In this document: positions 1-8,520 of the stretch, one piece after another | Layout of the letters: every line of letters starts with the position of its first letter | Position numbering within the stretch: the first letter of the stretch is position 1 | Made by a program: the position numbers and the translations under genes | Assembly (NCBI GenBank): GCA_016793885.1 | Contig: JAEUHE010000082.1 | Span: 1-46,220, forward strand | Reading direction: 5' to 3' | DNA length: 46,220 nt | DNA from: Verrucomicrobiales bacterium | GTDB taxonomy: Bacteria; Verrucomicrobiota; Verrucomicrobiia; Limisphaerales; UBA11320 | The notes under the pieces: model-generated | What the model was told of the DNA's origin: nothing | The model's input: the letters and a program-made list of their open reading frames with translations, nothing else | Database searches by the model: none

Positions 1-356
1 TTCAGCCGCGCACGCCCTTCCGGGGTCAACTCCGTGATGTCCTGCCCCAGTTGATACGCCATCTCCACCTCATCGGCTCTCAACTGCGCCACCACCACCG
101 CCTCCGAGCTCGGGTTCTCCACCGCCGCCGGCACCTCCTCCACCGCCACTACCCCCAAGCCCTCCGGCGCCTTCACCTTTGACACCGACCCTTTCCCTTC
201 CTTCAACACCTCCACCGCGGCCGCCTCCTGACCCTGGCTCCTCCCCTCCCCCGCGGGGCTCAACTCCACCTTCCCCTTCATCACTACCACCATTACTCCC
301 ACCGTCACCAGGCTCATCAACACCACCGCTTTCGTTATGTTTCGGGTCGTTTTCAT
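1..356 (-). CDS. Small N-terminally anchored protein, partial (runs off left edge)
   Basis: Reading the minus strand from the ATG at 356 gives 118 codons without a stop up to the window edge, so the gene continues outside. The N-terminus (MKTTRNITKAVVLMSLV) is basic and then strongly hydrophobic to about residue 26, which fits a signal anchor or one membrane helix. The rest seen is rich in Val, Ala, Glu and Lys (for example VAVEEVPAAVEN) and ends at the edge with ELTPEGRARL. It starts 51 bp after the stop of the secreted CBM9-like gene on the same strand, so the two are probably co-transcribed. No family is recognised. An anchored periplasmic or surface protein is the most I would infer. Reality of the gene rests on the long open frame, the plausible N-terminus and the operon spacing. 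Confidence 0.6.
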   Translation of the reverse strand, partial: MKTTRNITKAVVLMSLVTVGVMVVVMKGKVELSPAGEGRSQGQEAAAVEVLKEGKGSVSKVKAPEGLGVVAVEEVPAAVENPSSEAVVVAQLRADEVEMAYQLGQDITELTPEGRARL

Positions 357-407
357 CGTCGTGTCTTTCTTTCAGAAGTTTCGTCAGCTGTTCTCTCCCT
401 CTGCCTC

Positions 408-2195
408 TTACCGAACCAGGATGTCCGTCGGCAGGTTCACTCCGGGTTTGATGATGATCGGGTCAATGATCGGCTTGATCGGGATCAGCGGATCGATAAT
501 CGGCTTGATGATGATCCGGTCGTCAGGGCACTCCGTGCTCCCTTCCCCACTTCCCAACAGGATCGTCAGGTTGTTGAAGTCCTGCGTATGCGGGAACACC
601 AGGCTATACCCGTTCTGCACCCGGCTGCTGGCCGCCAGCACGAAACTATACGCGCAGGACTTGCTCGCTCGCCATTCTCGGCTCGCCAACGGCACTTCCA
701 ACGTCGTCACCCCATTCCACTTCCGCGCTCCATCCGCATTGATGTGGTTCACAAAGAACGGCACTCCCAGGCTCGATCCCCCGCTGGTGTAGGTATCCGA
801 GTAGATCGTTCCCGTGCTGTGCCCGTGTCCATAGTTGCCCGCCAGCCAGAACCCGTTCAACGCGCCGTTGTCATCCTTCACCGTCACATCAAACGTAAAC
901 CCGCGCGGGGCGCTTCCCTGCGTCACGATCCCGCACTCGCAGATGTCCTGACCGTTATACTGAATGTTGTTGATCTTTACTTCGGGGGCCGTGTTTACCA
1001 CCTTCAAGGTCAACAGGTTACCAGCCGGACTCGGCAACACACCGCCCACCGCATTGAGCAGCTCCAGCTTCAACCGATACGTCCCATCCGCAAACGACGG
1101 GGTGTGCCAACCCAGGATCTGGTTGGGGTTATACCACAGCTCCATCGCCGTCGGGATCGGATACGCGTCCTGGGCATCAGGTCCAATGGCCTGCACCACC
1201 CAGCTCGACCCATTCCACTTGTAGTTGCTCCAGCTCTGGCGCAATCGGGTGAACGCTCCCCCATCCTTCGAGGCCAGGATCCGATACCGGGCGGCTCCGA
1301 AGTTGTAGCGCAGCGTGCTCCACCGGCCGAACACCCGCAGATCGCTCCCGAACGGGGCGTTAGTCGCGTAGTAATAGCCAGGCTGATTGATGTTCGCATA
1401 CCCGTCCCCGCTGATAAACGTGGCCGGCACCAATCCCACTCCCATGAACACCGGGCCCGATCCACCGGGATACGCCGGGCTCGTGGCCAAGGACAGGTTG
1501 AAGAGGTTCGACAGGTCGGGCATCAGGGTGTTCGACGGCTGATGGGTGTTGAACGCCGGAGCTTCCGATCGGGTGGTCACGTTAAATCGAACGTGCGGGG
1601 TGAGCATCGGCAGCCAGCTCCAGGTGGCCGGATGGGCTCCGATCTCATTGAGATCCAGGCGCAGTTCCCAGAACCGATGCGGCACCGCCGAGTTCAAGGT
1701 CGGCCCAAACCCGACTTTGCCCAGGGAGTTGGGGTCCGTAGCCATGCAACCCGTCGAGGAGTTGAGGCTGAGCCTCATCGACTTTACGAACTCTTTGCCA
1801 TCATTGCACGAGCTGTAGTCCAGATCCACGTTCGGGGTCACCGCGCGGTTCAAATCGATATCAAACGCCAGCCGGAACCAGTCTCCGGTGTTGGCTCCGC
1901 CACCGGCGGGCGGGTTATTCACGGTGTCATCCACCACATCGATCAGCACATACAGATACTGACCATTGTTCATGGTCATGAGCTTGCCGTGCGCCAAGGG
2001 GGTCGACTGGGCGGTGGCCCATTCTCCGGGGCTTACCACCCCGTTGATCACCGGCGTGGTGTTCGCCCACCGCCTCATGATGTTCACATCCGCGTGGGCT
2101 TCCGTCGCTCCCATCGTCACGACCCCACCCAGCACCGCGGCCATCGCCGCGCTCTTCATTCCGTCCGCAGTCAGAAAGTTCTTCAGGCTTTTCAT
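408..2195 (-). CDS. Secreted protein with CBM9-like N-terminal domain and IKPIIDP-repeat tail
   Basis: A 595-residue exported protein. Residues 1-35 form a signal peptide (basic start, hydrophobic core, cleavage after AHA). About residues 45-200 resemble the carbohydrate-binding CBM9/DOMON-like fold: a VINGVVSPGEWA start, a YLYVLIDVVDDT strand and a WFRLAFDID strand. This fold usually binds sugars or heme at the surface. The middle (about 270-540) is beta-rich and unassigned, with a CxC (DICECGIV). The last 40 residues are odd: after a CPDD they contain IIIKPIIDP and IKPIIDPIIIKP, an imperfect repeat of KPIIDP rich in Ile and Pro, perhaps a spacer or anchoring tail. The start was chosen because the signal peptide begins at this ATG. 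The gene diverges from the flagellar operon across a 490-bp gap. Function unknown; extracellular binding is inferred. Confidence 0.75.
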   Translation of the reverse strand: MKSLKNFLTADGMKSAAMAAVLGGVVTMGATEAHADVNIMRRWANTTPVINGVVSPGEWATAQSTPLAHGKLMTMNNGQYLYVLIDVVDDTVNNPPAGGGANTGDWFRLAFDIDLNRAVTPNVDLDYSSCNDGKEFVKSMRLSLNSSTGCMATDPNSLGKVGFGPTLNSAVPHRFWELRLDLNEIGAHPATWSWLPMLTPHVRFNVTTRSEAPAFNTHQPSNTLMPDLSNLFNLSLATSPAYPGGSGPVFMGVGLVPATFISGDGYANINQPGYYYATNAPFGSDLRVFGRWSTLRYNFGAARYRILASKDGGAFTRLRQSWSNYKWNGSSWVVQAIGPDAQDAYPIPTAMELWYNPNQILGWHTPSFADGTYRLKLELLNAVGGVLPSPAGNLLTLKVVNTAPEVKINNIQYNGQDICECGIVTQGSAPRGFTFDVTVKDDNGALNGFWLAGNYGHGHSTGTIYSDTYTSGGSSLGVPFFVNHINADGARKWNGVTTLEVPLASREWRASKSCAYSFVLAASSRVQNGYSLVFPHTQDFNNLTILLGSGEGSTECPDDRIIIKPIIDPLIPIKPIIDPIIIKPGVNLPTDILVR

Positions 2196-2438
2196 AATAG
2201 TCAGCGTCGCTTCGCTTTGGGTGGAACTTCCATCGCGTTGCTAGGGGGTCTACGCGCCGCCTTTTCCGGTTCTTTCACTTTTTTTTGGGGGGAAGGGAAC
2301 GATTACGAAGAAGATGGGGGACAGGTCCCGAACCCGGCAGGGTTCACAGAGATTAGCCGGCGATCGCAGCGCAGCGAAGATCCCCGGTCAACGATCCCCC
2401 CTTCCGCTGCACCTGAAAGGCGTGCCACCCCTATGACT

Positions 2439-2460
2439 GCGGAGACACGTCTCCGCTTTT
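2439..2460 (+). terminator. GC hairpin followed by four T
   Basis: GCGGAGA and TCTCCGC pair around a CACG loop and are followed by TTTT. The shape is that of a short intrinsic terminator read on the plus strand, but no plus-strand gene ends just upstream. It may instead attenuate a long fliQ leader or be a dispersed palindrome. Confidence 0.35.
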
Positions 2461-2635
2461 CCTGCGCGCGACGGAGTGGCTAGGGGGGTGCCCTTCGCCA
2501 AGAGGCGCGCGGGAGGGGATCAGGTGGCGTGCAGGAACAGCGGTGTCGTGCCACCGCGGTCCATTGCCCGTCGCCCCCCTGATCCTCCTCGCTTGAGAAC
2601 CGGCCCTAGGCAAAAACCACCGCCCCCGGCAGCGT

Positions 2636-2651
2636 TGGCCCGAATCTCGCT
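2636..2651 (+). promoter_or_regulatory. Candidate sigma-54 (-24/-12) promoter of the flagellar operon
   Basis: TGGCCCG, four bases, then TCGCT matches the -24 GG and -12 GC elements of the sigma-54 consensus with exact spacing. Transcription would start about 10-15 bp downstream, some 25 bp before the fliQ ATG. Sigma-54 drives mid-class flagellar genes in many bacteria. The match was found by eye in a GC-rich stretch, so a chance hit is possible, and no activator site was identified. Confidence 0.35.
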
Positions 2652-2685
2652 ATACCGTCCTTCACGTGACTGACCGAATTGACCT

Positions 2686-2955
2686 ATGAACCCGGAATAT
2701 GCAGTTGATCTTCTCAAGAATACGATGCTGCAAGCAGCCACCCTGGCTGCGCCCGTCCTGATGGCCGCGATGATCATCGGGCTGGCAGTCAGCCTCTTTC
2801 AAGCGGTGACCTCGATTCACGAACAGACCCTCTCCTTTGTTCCAAAGGTCGTGGGCATCATGGCCTTATTGGTAGCTCTCCTGCCCTGGCTAACCCGATC
2901 GATGCTGGAGTTCACTCAGTCCATGTTCGAACGCATTCCTCAAATGGTTCAGTAA
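2686..2955 (+). CDS. fliQ: Flagellar export gate protein FliQ
   Basis: An 89-residue, two-helix membrane protein of the FliQ family, part of the FliP-FliQ-FliR export channel at the centre of the basal body. The length is that of the family. The first hydrophobic helix covers about residues 15-38 (AAPVLMAAMIIGLAVSLFQA), followed by the conserved loop TSIHEQTLSFVPK; the second covers about 50-70. It opens a plus-strand run with fliR 34 bp downstream. fliP, which normally lies immediately upstream, is absent: the neighbour on that side is a divergent secreted-protein gene. FliP must be encoded elsewhere if the flagellum works. Confidence 0.93.
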   Translation: MNPEYAVDLLKNTMLQAATLAAPVLMAAMIIGLAVSLFQAVTSIHEQTLSFVPKVVGIMALLVALLPWLTRSMLEFTQSMFERIPQMVQ

Positions 2956-2989
2956 GCTAGCCAACACCCAACGACGTGACCCCTTACCC

Positions 2990-3763
2990 ATGACTGGCGC
3001 GGCGAATGAACTCTTTACCGGGCTGATGGTGTTTTTTCGCTGCTCCGCGATGCTGTTTCTTTTCCCGGTGCTGTCCTCGCCCCAGTTCCCTGTTCGCCTG
3101 CGCATCGCACTCTCAGCGATGGTCAGTCTGATCGTCACTCCCGGTGCCCTCCAACCGGCGCCTCCCGATGTCCAGCTGTTTGGACTCGCTCTGCTGATGC
3201 TCAAGGAAATCGGAACGGGGCTCCTCCTAGGATTCGTCTCTCGCATGACCTTTCATGCGATGGAACTCTGCGCGAGCATCATTGGCATCGAGATTGGCCT
3301 GAATATCGTTTCGACATTCTCGCCGATGTCCGACGGTCGGGCGGAGATTTTTGGCACGATCACCTACTTCCTCGGGGCGATGCTGATCTTCACCCTGGAT
3401 CTTCATCACTGGATGCTGGGCGCCTTTCAACGCAGCTTCGATGTACTGCCCATCCACGGCGCACAGCTCTCCATGCCGCTCTACTACGACGTGCTCCGCC
3501 GCACATCCGGGGTATTCGAATCAGGGCTGATTATGGCGGCTCCCGTGCTGGCCACCTCCTTTCTGATCACCCTCACCTTTTCCGTCATCAGCCGGGCGGT
3601 GCCGACCGTCAACGTGTTCGCCGAAAGCTTCAGCTTCAAGTTGCTAGCCGGATTGCTGGTTTTCGGCTTCACCCTGAATCTCACCGCCCAGCACGCGGCC
3701 AACTACCTGCGGAGGCTGCCAGAGGACTTGTTGCGTGTGGCTAAATTGCTCGCCCCCTCCTAA
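2990..3763 (+). CDS. fliR: Flagellar export gate protein FliR
   Basis: A 257-residue polytopic membrane protein of the FliR/SpaR family, which completes the export gate with FliP and FliQ and contacts FlhB. Typical family features are the N-terminal helix with FFRCSAMLFLFPVLSSPQFP, the conserved stretch LGFVSRMTFHAMELCASIIGI, and a C-terminal helix near FKLLAGLLVFGFTLNL. The length matches the family. The gene lies between fliQ and flhB (13-bp gap to flhB), the common order, and translation is probably coupled. Confidence 0.93.
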   Translation: MTGAANELFTGLMVFFRCSAMLFLFPVLSSPQFPVRLRIALSAMVSLIVTPGALQPAPPDVQLFGLALLMLKEIGTGLLLGFVSRMTFHAMELCASIIGIEIGLNIVSTFSPMSDGRAEIFGTITYFLGAMLIFTLDLHHWMLGAFQRSFDVLPIHGAQLSMPLYYDVLRRTSGVFESGLIMAAPVLATSFLITLTFSVISRAVPTVNVFAESFSFKLLAGLLVFGFTLNLTAQHAANYLRRLPEDLLRVAKLLAPS

Positions 3764-3775
3764 TCCATCGCTGCT

Positions 3776-4867
3776 ATGGCCGACCAAGAGGGAGAGAAAA
3801 TATATGAACCAACGCAGCGGCGCGTTGAGGAGGCTCAACGACGAGGCCAAATCCCGCTGAGTGCTGAGGTTCAAACCGCAGTGGTCCTGCTGGCATGTCT
3901 CTTGGGCGCGCTCTTCGGCGGCCATGAACTGTGGCGGGGGATGATGTTTTCGATGACGGGAATGCTCAATCACCTCCACGATTTCCCGCTCACCCAAGAA
4001 GGACTGCAAAAGGACTTATTCTCAGCGGGGCTTTATTTCCTAAGTTCGATCGCCTCGCTGCTTCTCGCCATCATCGGCGGAGGACTCCTGGCCGGAGGTT
4101 TGCAAAGTCGGTTTCAGACCTTTTCTGAAGTGCTTCGTTTCGATTGGGAACGAGTTAACCCCATGAACGGGTTTTCACGCATGTTCTCCACCCAGGCAGC
4201 CGTCCCCACCCTGATCGCCATCGTGAAGCTCAGTGTGATCGGATGCCTGACCTACGGGCAGATCAACAAAATCATCGCCGACCCAATCTTCTCCACCGCG
4301 GTCACAACGGCAAGAATTGCCGAGTTCCTTGGAGAAACTGCCTTCAGCATCATCCTCCGGGTAAGTGTTGCCCTGTCCTTCATCGCGTCAGTGGACTACG
4401 GCTACCAACTCTGGAAACACCGTCAGGACATGATGATGACACGGCAGGAGTTCGAAGAGGAGCAGAAGAGCAGTGAAGGTAACCCGCAAGTCAAAGCCGC
4501 CCAACGGAAACGTCGCCAAAAGGTGAGCCAACGCCAGATGCTCTTGGATGTGCCCAAGGCTGATTTGGTGGTCACCAACCCCACCCACTTGGCGGTCGCT
4601 CTGCGCTATGACCGCAAAACGATGAAGGCCCCTATGGTCATCGCGAAGGGGTCACGCCTCAACGCGTTGAAAATTCGAGAGATAGCTAAACAGCATCAGG
4701 TCCCGATCATCGAAAACAAGCCCTTGGCGCGGATGTTGTTTCGGCACGCGAAGGTGGGTGGCGAAATTCCTGCTCAATTCTACGCCGCCGTGGCGGAACT
4801 GCTCGCCTATGTCTACCGGGTGAACCGTTATCGCTATTTCGCCGAGCAGAACCGTCCGCAACCATAA
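3776..4867 (+). CDS. flhB: Flagellar export specificity switch FlhB
   Basis: A 363-residue protein with four N-terminal membrane helices and a cytoplasmic C-terminal domain. The autocleavage motif NPTH is present at about residues 268-271 (VVTNPTHLAVALRYD), almost the same place as in enterobacterial FlhB. Self-cleavage between Asn and Pro switches export from rod/hook to filament substrates. The N-terminal EKIYEPTQRRVEEAQRRGQI is the usual family start. The linker at about 222-250 is strongly charged. The stop is separated from the flhA ATG by a single base, so the two are translationally coupled. Confidence 0.95.
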   Translation: MADQEGEKIYEPTQRRVEEAQRRGQIPLSAEVQTAVVLLACLLGALFGGHELWRGMMFSMTGMLNHLHDFPLTQEGLQKDLFSAGLYFLSSIASLLLAIIGGGLLAGGLQSRFQTFSEVLRFDWERVNPMNGFSRMFSTQAAVPTLIAIVKLSVIGCLTYGQINKIIADPIFSTAVTTARIAEFLGETAFSIILRVSVALSFIASVDYGYQLWKHRQDMMMTRQEFEEEQKSSEGNPQVKAAQRKRRQKVSQRQMLLDVPKADLVVTNPTHLAVALRYDRKTMKAPMVIAKGSRLNALKIREIAKQHQVPIIENKPLARMLFRHAKVGGEIPAQFYAAVAELLAYVYRVNRYRYFAEQNRPQP

Positions 4868-4868
4868 C

Positions 4869-7028
4869 ATGGCCGCCACTAACTCAAGCATCGTTCGTCT
4901 TCTCCGCCAGGCCGACCTCTGGTTCATTGTCGGACTGTTCGGCACCCTGATGCTCCTGGTGTTCCCGGTGCCATCCATAGTGTTAGACCTGCTGTTGGCG
5001 GTAAGCATCGCGCTATCCCTCTTGACCGTCTTGGTCATTCTCTACTTGCGAGAGCCCTCGGATTTTACGGCATTCCCGACGCTGCTGCTGATTACCACCC
5101 TGTTCCGCCTGGGCTTAAACGTCGCGTCAACGCGTCTGATTCTCCTCGATGGCTTCGCCGGACACATCATCGAAGCTTTCGGCAATTTTGCCGTGGGTGG
5201 CAACTTCGTGGTGGGATTGGTGGTGTTTATCATCCTGGTCCTGATCAATTTCGTCGTCATCACCAAGGGCGCCGGCCGTATCGCTGAAGTGGCAGCACGC
5301 TTCACGTTGGATGCGTTGCCCGGCAAACAAATGGCTATCGACGCCGAACTGAACGCCGGTTTGATCGATGAAGGCGAAGCGCGCCGACGCCGACGTCGGG
5401 TCGAACAAGAAGCTGACTTCTATGGGGCAATGGACGGTGCCAGCAAGTTCGTTCGCGGCGATGCCATCGCGGCGATCCTGATCACGCTGGTGAATTTGAT
5501 CGGCGGTTTTGCCGTGGGCGTCGCCCAACGCGACCTGCCGCTGGCGGAGGCGCTGAAGCAATACACCCTCTTGTCGATTGGCGACGGTCTGGTGTCACAG
5601 GTGCCGGCGCTGATTACTTCGACCGCCGCCGCCATCCTGGTCACCCGAGCGGCTGCCAAGACGGATCTCGGCCACGAGCTAGGAACTCAACTCCTCTTCT
5701 CACCTCGAGCATTGGTGATTCTCAGCACCATGCTAGGCCTGCTGTCGCTGGTGCCCGGCCTGCCGACGTTCCCGTTCCTAGTCCTAGCCGTCATCACCGG
5801 ATCCCTTAGCTACGCCATGCAGCGCTGGGGCCCGCTGCTGCAAGCGATCCCTGCGGCCGCCGGTCAGGACGACCCCAAGTCGCCCGCCAGCAAATCTGCC
5901 GGGGCACCAGGCACAGCGGAACCTGGCGCGGCCGGCTCCCCGGTTCCCAAGCCGGGCGGCAGTGGAGAAAAGTTGGAAACGCTGCTGCAACTCGATTCAT
6001 TCCAAATTGAGCTGGGATACGCGCTCGTCAGTTTGGCCGATGTCCGCAAGCGGGGGGATTTGCTCGAGCGCGTCACGGGTGTCAGACGCACCTTCGCCCA
6101 AGAGATGGGTGTGATCATCCCGCCCATCCGCCTGCGGGACAATCTGCAACTGGCGTCGAACGAATACCGATTCATCCTGAAGGGAATGATCATCGCCAAA
6201 GGAGAGCTGATGCCCGGCTACCTCCTGGCCATGAATGCCACCCAAAGCAAGGTCTCGCTCAAGGGAGTTCCCACCGTGGAACCGGTGTTTCAGCTGCCCG
6301 CCACCTGGATCACGGAAGGTGAACGAAAAACGGCCGAACTTGCTGGATATTCCATCGTCGATGCGGCCTCGGTGCTGGTGACGCATCTCTCCGAGGCGCT
6401 CAAACGCCATTGCCACGAGATTCTCAGTCGCCAGGATGTGCAGGTCCTCCTCGACAACCTCAAACAGACCCATGCCACGGTTGTCAACGAGTTGATCCCG
6501 GCCCAGATGAATGTAGGCCAGGTTCAGCGGATCCTGCAAAACCTCCTGGCCGAAGGCATCTCCATCCGCAACCTGGCCGGCATCCTCGAAAAGGTCAGCG
6601 ACTACGCCTCCGTGACCAAGAACCCTGACGAACTGTCCGAGCAGGCTCGTCGAGTGCTGGGTGCCCAGATCACTCGCCCCTACCAAATAGAGCCCAATCG
6701 GATGCGCGCCATCACCCTGGACCCGCGTTTGGAACAACAAATCGCTCAGTTCGTCCGACATACCCCCAATGAGATCACTCTGGCGCTCGAGCCAAGACTG
6801 GCCAAGCACATCGTCGAATCGCTGTCCCGACAGCTTCAGCAATTGCTCGCGGCCGGATACCCTCCCGTCGTTCTCTGCGCGCCAAGCATTCGTCTCGCTT
6901 TCCGTCGCTTCTTTGAAGCGACCTTCTCCGACCTGGCAGTGGTCTCCTACGCGGAAGTCCCCTCCAAGGTTGACGTGCTGAACACCGCCGTGGTGCCGGC
7001 TCTCGCCGAAACTGCTCAAGCCGCCTAA
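4869..7028 (+). CDS. flhA: Flagellar export protein FlhA
   Basis: A 719-residue FHIPEP-family protein: about eight N-terminal membrane helices (to about residue 315), then a cytoplasmic domain that docks chaperone-substrate complexes. The family signature is clear at about 137-160 (RIAEVAARFTLDALPGKQM). FlhA couples proton flow to export through the FliPQR gate. Between the two halves, about residues 335-370, lies a flexible linker rich in Ala, Gly, Pro and Ser, somewhat longer than usual. The length otherwise fits. It sits between flhB and flhF in the normal order. Confidence 0.95.
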   Translation: MAATNSSIVRLLRQADLWFIVGLFGTLMLLVFPVPSIVLDLLLAVSIALSLLTVLVILYLREPSDFTAFPTLLLITTLFRLGLNVASTRLILLDGFAGHIIEAFGNFAVGGNFVVGLVVFIILVLINFVVITKGAGRIAEVAARFTLDALPGKQMAIDAELNAGLIDEGEARRRRRRVEQEADFYGAMDGASKFVRGDAIAAILITLVNLIGGFAVGVAQRDLPLAEALKQYTLLSIGDGLVSQVPALITSTAAAILVTRAAAKTDLGHELGTQLLFSPRALVILSTMLGLLSLVPGLPTFPFLVLAVITGSLSYAMQRWGPLLQAIPAAAGQDDPKSPASKSAGAPGTAEPGAAGSPVPKPGGSGEKLETLLQLDSFQIELGYALVSLADVRKRGDLLERVTGVRRTFAQEMGVIIPPIRLRDNLQLASNEYRFILKGMIIAKGELMPGYLLAMNATQSKVSLKGVPTVEPVFQLPATWITEGERKTAELAGYSIVDAASVLVTHLSEALKRHCHEILSRQDVQVLLDNLKQTHATVVNELIPAQMNVGQVQRILQNLLAEGISIRNLAGILEKVSDYASVTKNPDELSEQARRVLGAQITRPYQIEPNRMRAITLDPRLEQQIAQFVRHTPNEITLALEPRLAKHIVESLSRQLQQLLAAGYPPVVLCAPSIRLAFRRFFEATFSDLAVVSYAEVPSKVDVLNTAVVPALAETAQAA

Positions 7029-7065
7029 ACCAACCCCGTCGCCACCACCTCACTCCAGGAATCGC

Positions 7066-8166
7066 ATGGAAATCATTCCCTTTGTTGCACGCACCGCTGC
7101 GGAGGCCTTCGCCAGGATTCAAGCGGAGATGGGGCCCGAGGCCGTGGTTCTCAATGTCCGTCAGCTCCCAGTCCACGGATTGGCGCGCCTCTGGCGCAAG
7201 CCGCACATCGAGGTGCTCGCGTGCCCACCGGGGTTGTTCCACGCAAAGGCACCCACTTCCGGTTTCATCCCCCCGCCCGCGATGGCTGCGCCCCTGCCCA
7301 GCCAACCTGCCATGCCGGGATCGGGAAGGTCATCCGCCGACTCCCACCTGGATTCGTACACTCCAGCCAGTCAAGGCGAGCGGGTCTGGCCGGTTCCAGG
7401 ACTTCGAAAAAGTCGCTGGCGAATCTCAAGCCTGCTCGGCACGGCCGGGCTGAGTCCAATCACCGCCCAACGGCTGCTGGACGATATCGAAACGCGGCAC
7501 GGAAGCGAACCCCCGCGGAGCCTTCCCGAGGAGATCGTGGTGCTCAAGGAGACCCTGCGCCAGCTCTGGACAGTTTCCGGCCCGATCATGCGCAAGCGTC
7601 CACAAATTTTGATCGGGGCGGCGGGAGCTGGAAAAACCACACTGCTCTGCAAATGGCTGACCAAGCTGGCGCTCACCGAGGGCAATCCAGTACGGGTCTT
7701 CCGAATCGACGGCGTGACGGCCAATACCGCCGAGACGCTCGACGTTCATGCCGAGATCCTCGGAGTTCCGGTGGAGCGCACCGTCGCCGGGCTCTCAAAT
7801 TCCACTTCAGAGGAATGGCGTCTGGTCGATGTACCCGGTGTCGACTGGCGGGATCGTCCTGCCATAGGCGAATTGCGCCGGGCATTGGACAAATTTACCG
7901 GCGCAGATGTCCATTTGGTCCTCAACGGTGCCTATGAGGTCTCGGTCCTTCTTTCCCAGGCCAGGGCATTTTCTTCCCTTCCCATCACCGGACTGATGGT
8001 GACCCACTTAGACGAGGAAAACCGATGGGCTAAACTCTGGAATCTGGTGCTGGAAACGCCACTTCCACTGCGTTTCCTGAGTGCCGGGCCCAATATTCCC
8101 GGCGAATTCCTCGAAGCCACACCCGATCTGTTGAATGACCGATGGTTAGGCGGTCATCGACCCTAA
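7066..8166 (+). CDS. flhF: FlhF-like SRP-type GTPase with divergent G motifs
   Basis: A 366-residue protein in the flhF position (flhA upstream, fliA downstream). The layout follows the family: an N-terminal basic domain, a Pro-rich linker (about 60-110), a helical N domain, and an NG GTPase domain with P-loop GAAGAGKTT at about 184-192 and the AEILGVPV stretch after G2. FlhF usually fixes the place and number of flagella at the pole. Several normally invariant positions differ: the DTAGR of G3 reads DVPGV (about 255-259), the TKxDE of G4 reads THLDE (313-317), and the DTYR/EQL region reads FRIDGVTANTAETL. GTP binding or dimer activation may be altered. An AGGA lies 6 bp before the ATG. flhG is not next to it. 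Confidence 0.85.
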   Translation: MEIIPFVARTAAEAFARIQAEMGPEAVVLNVRQLPVHGLARLWRKPHIEVLACPPGLFHAKAPTSGFIPPPAMAAPLPSQPAMPGSGRSSADSHLDSYTPASQGERVWPVPGLRKSRWRISSLLGTAGLSPITAQRLLDDIETRHGSEPPRSLPEEIVVLKETLRQLWTVSGPIMRKRPQILIGAAGAGKTTLLCKWLTKLALTEGNPVRVFRIDGVTANTAETLDVHAEILGVPVERTVAGLSNSTSEEWRLVDVPGVDWRDRPAIGELRRALDKFTGADVHLVLNGAYEVSVLLSQARAFSSLPITGLMVTHLDEENRWAKLWNLVLETPLPLRFLSAGPNIPGEFLEATPDLLNDRWLGGHRP

Positions 8167-8181
8167 ATCGGTGCCTAACCG

Positions 8182-8520
8182 GTGATTGCCACAGAGTTGG
8201 CAAATCACCTGCTAGACATCCCACCGTGCCGCAAAGGTATGAAGCTCATGATGATTCTCGGAGGCCTAATCGGGTTCACTGTGAGCTTAGGTATCGGACT
8301 GAGTCAGGAAGGATACTGGCCGGGGATTTTGGGGCGGGCCTGTGTGGCCGCGCTGATCACCGGATGGCTGCTCCGCTGGTGGAGCCATCAATGGCTGAGA
8401 AGTTTGCAGGAGGCAAACCGCCAACGCTGGTTGGAAGCCCGACTCAAAGCCGAGCAAAAAGCCGCCGCCGAAGGGACCGTCGCGACGGAACGACCGAATG
8501 CCGCCACGCATAAACCATGA
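8182..8520 (+). CDS. Small membrane protein of the flagellar operon, unrecognised
   Basis: A 112-residue protein with two hydrophobic stretches (about 22-38, LMMILGGLIGFTVSLGIG, and 48-66, ILGRACVAALITGWLLRWW), then a charged helical tail rich in Arg, Lys, Glu and Ala (about 70-100). The start taken is GTG at 8182. An internal ATG at 8239 would give a 93-residue protein that keeps both helices and is equally plausible. Its stop overlaps the fliA ATG in an ATGA (8517-8520), so it is coupled to the flagellar sigma factor. It occupies the place where flhG is often found but has no ATPase motif. No family is recognised. Confidence 0.75.
   Translation: MIATELANHLLDIPPCRKGMKLMMILGGLIGFTVSLGIGLSQEGYWPGILGRACVAALITGWLLRWWSHQWLRSLQEANRQRWLEARLKAEQKAAAEGTVATERPNAATHKP

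Larger units (their letters stand above)
2196..2685. other. 490-bp divergent intergenic region between the CBM9-like gene and fliQ
   Basis: No convincing gene is seen on either strand. It holds a T8/G6 run near 2278-2294, a GC hairpin at 2439-2456 and a candidate sigma-54 promoter close to fliQ. It must contain the promoter of the leftward gene and probably that of the flagellar operon. Open frames here are antisense extensions without a good start or composition. Confidence 0.6.

Noticed and set aside
588..2483. Long plus-strand open frame (631 codons) opposite the CBM9-like gene
   Set aside because: Arg/His/Pro-rich shadow translation. The opposite strand has a signal peptide and recognisable domain features.
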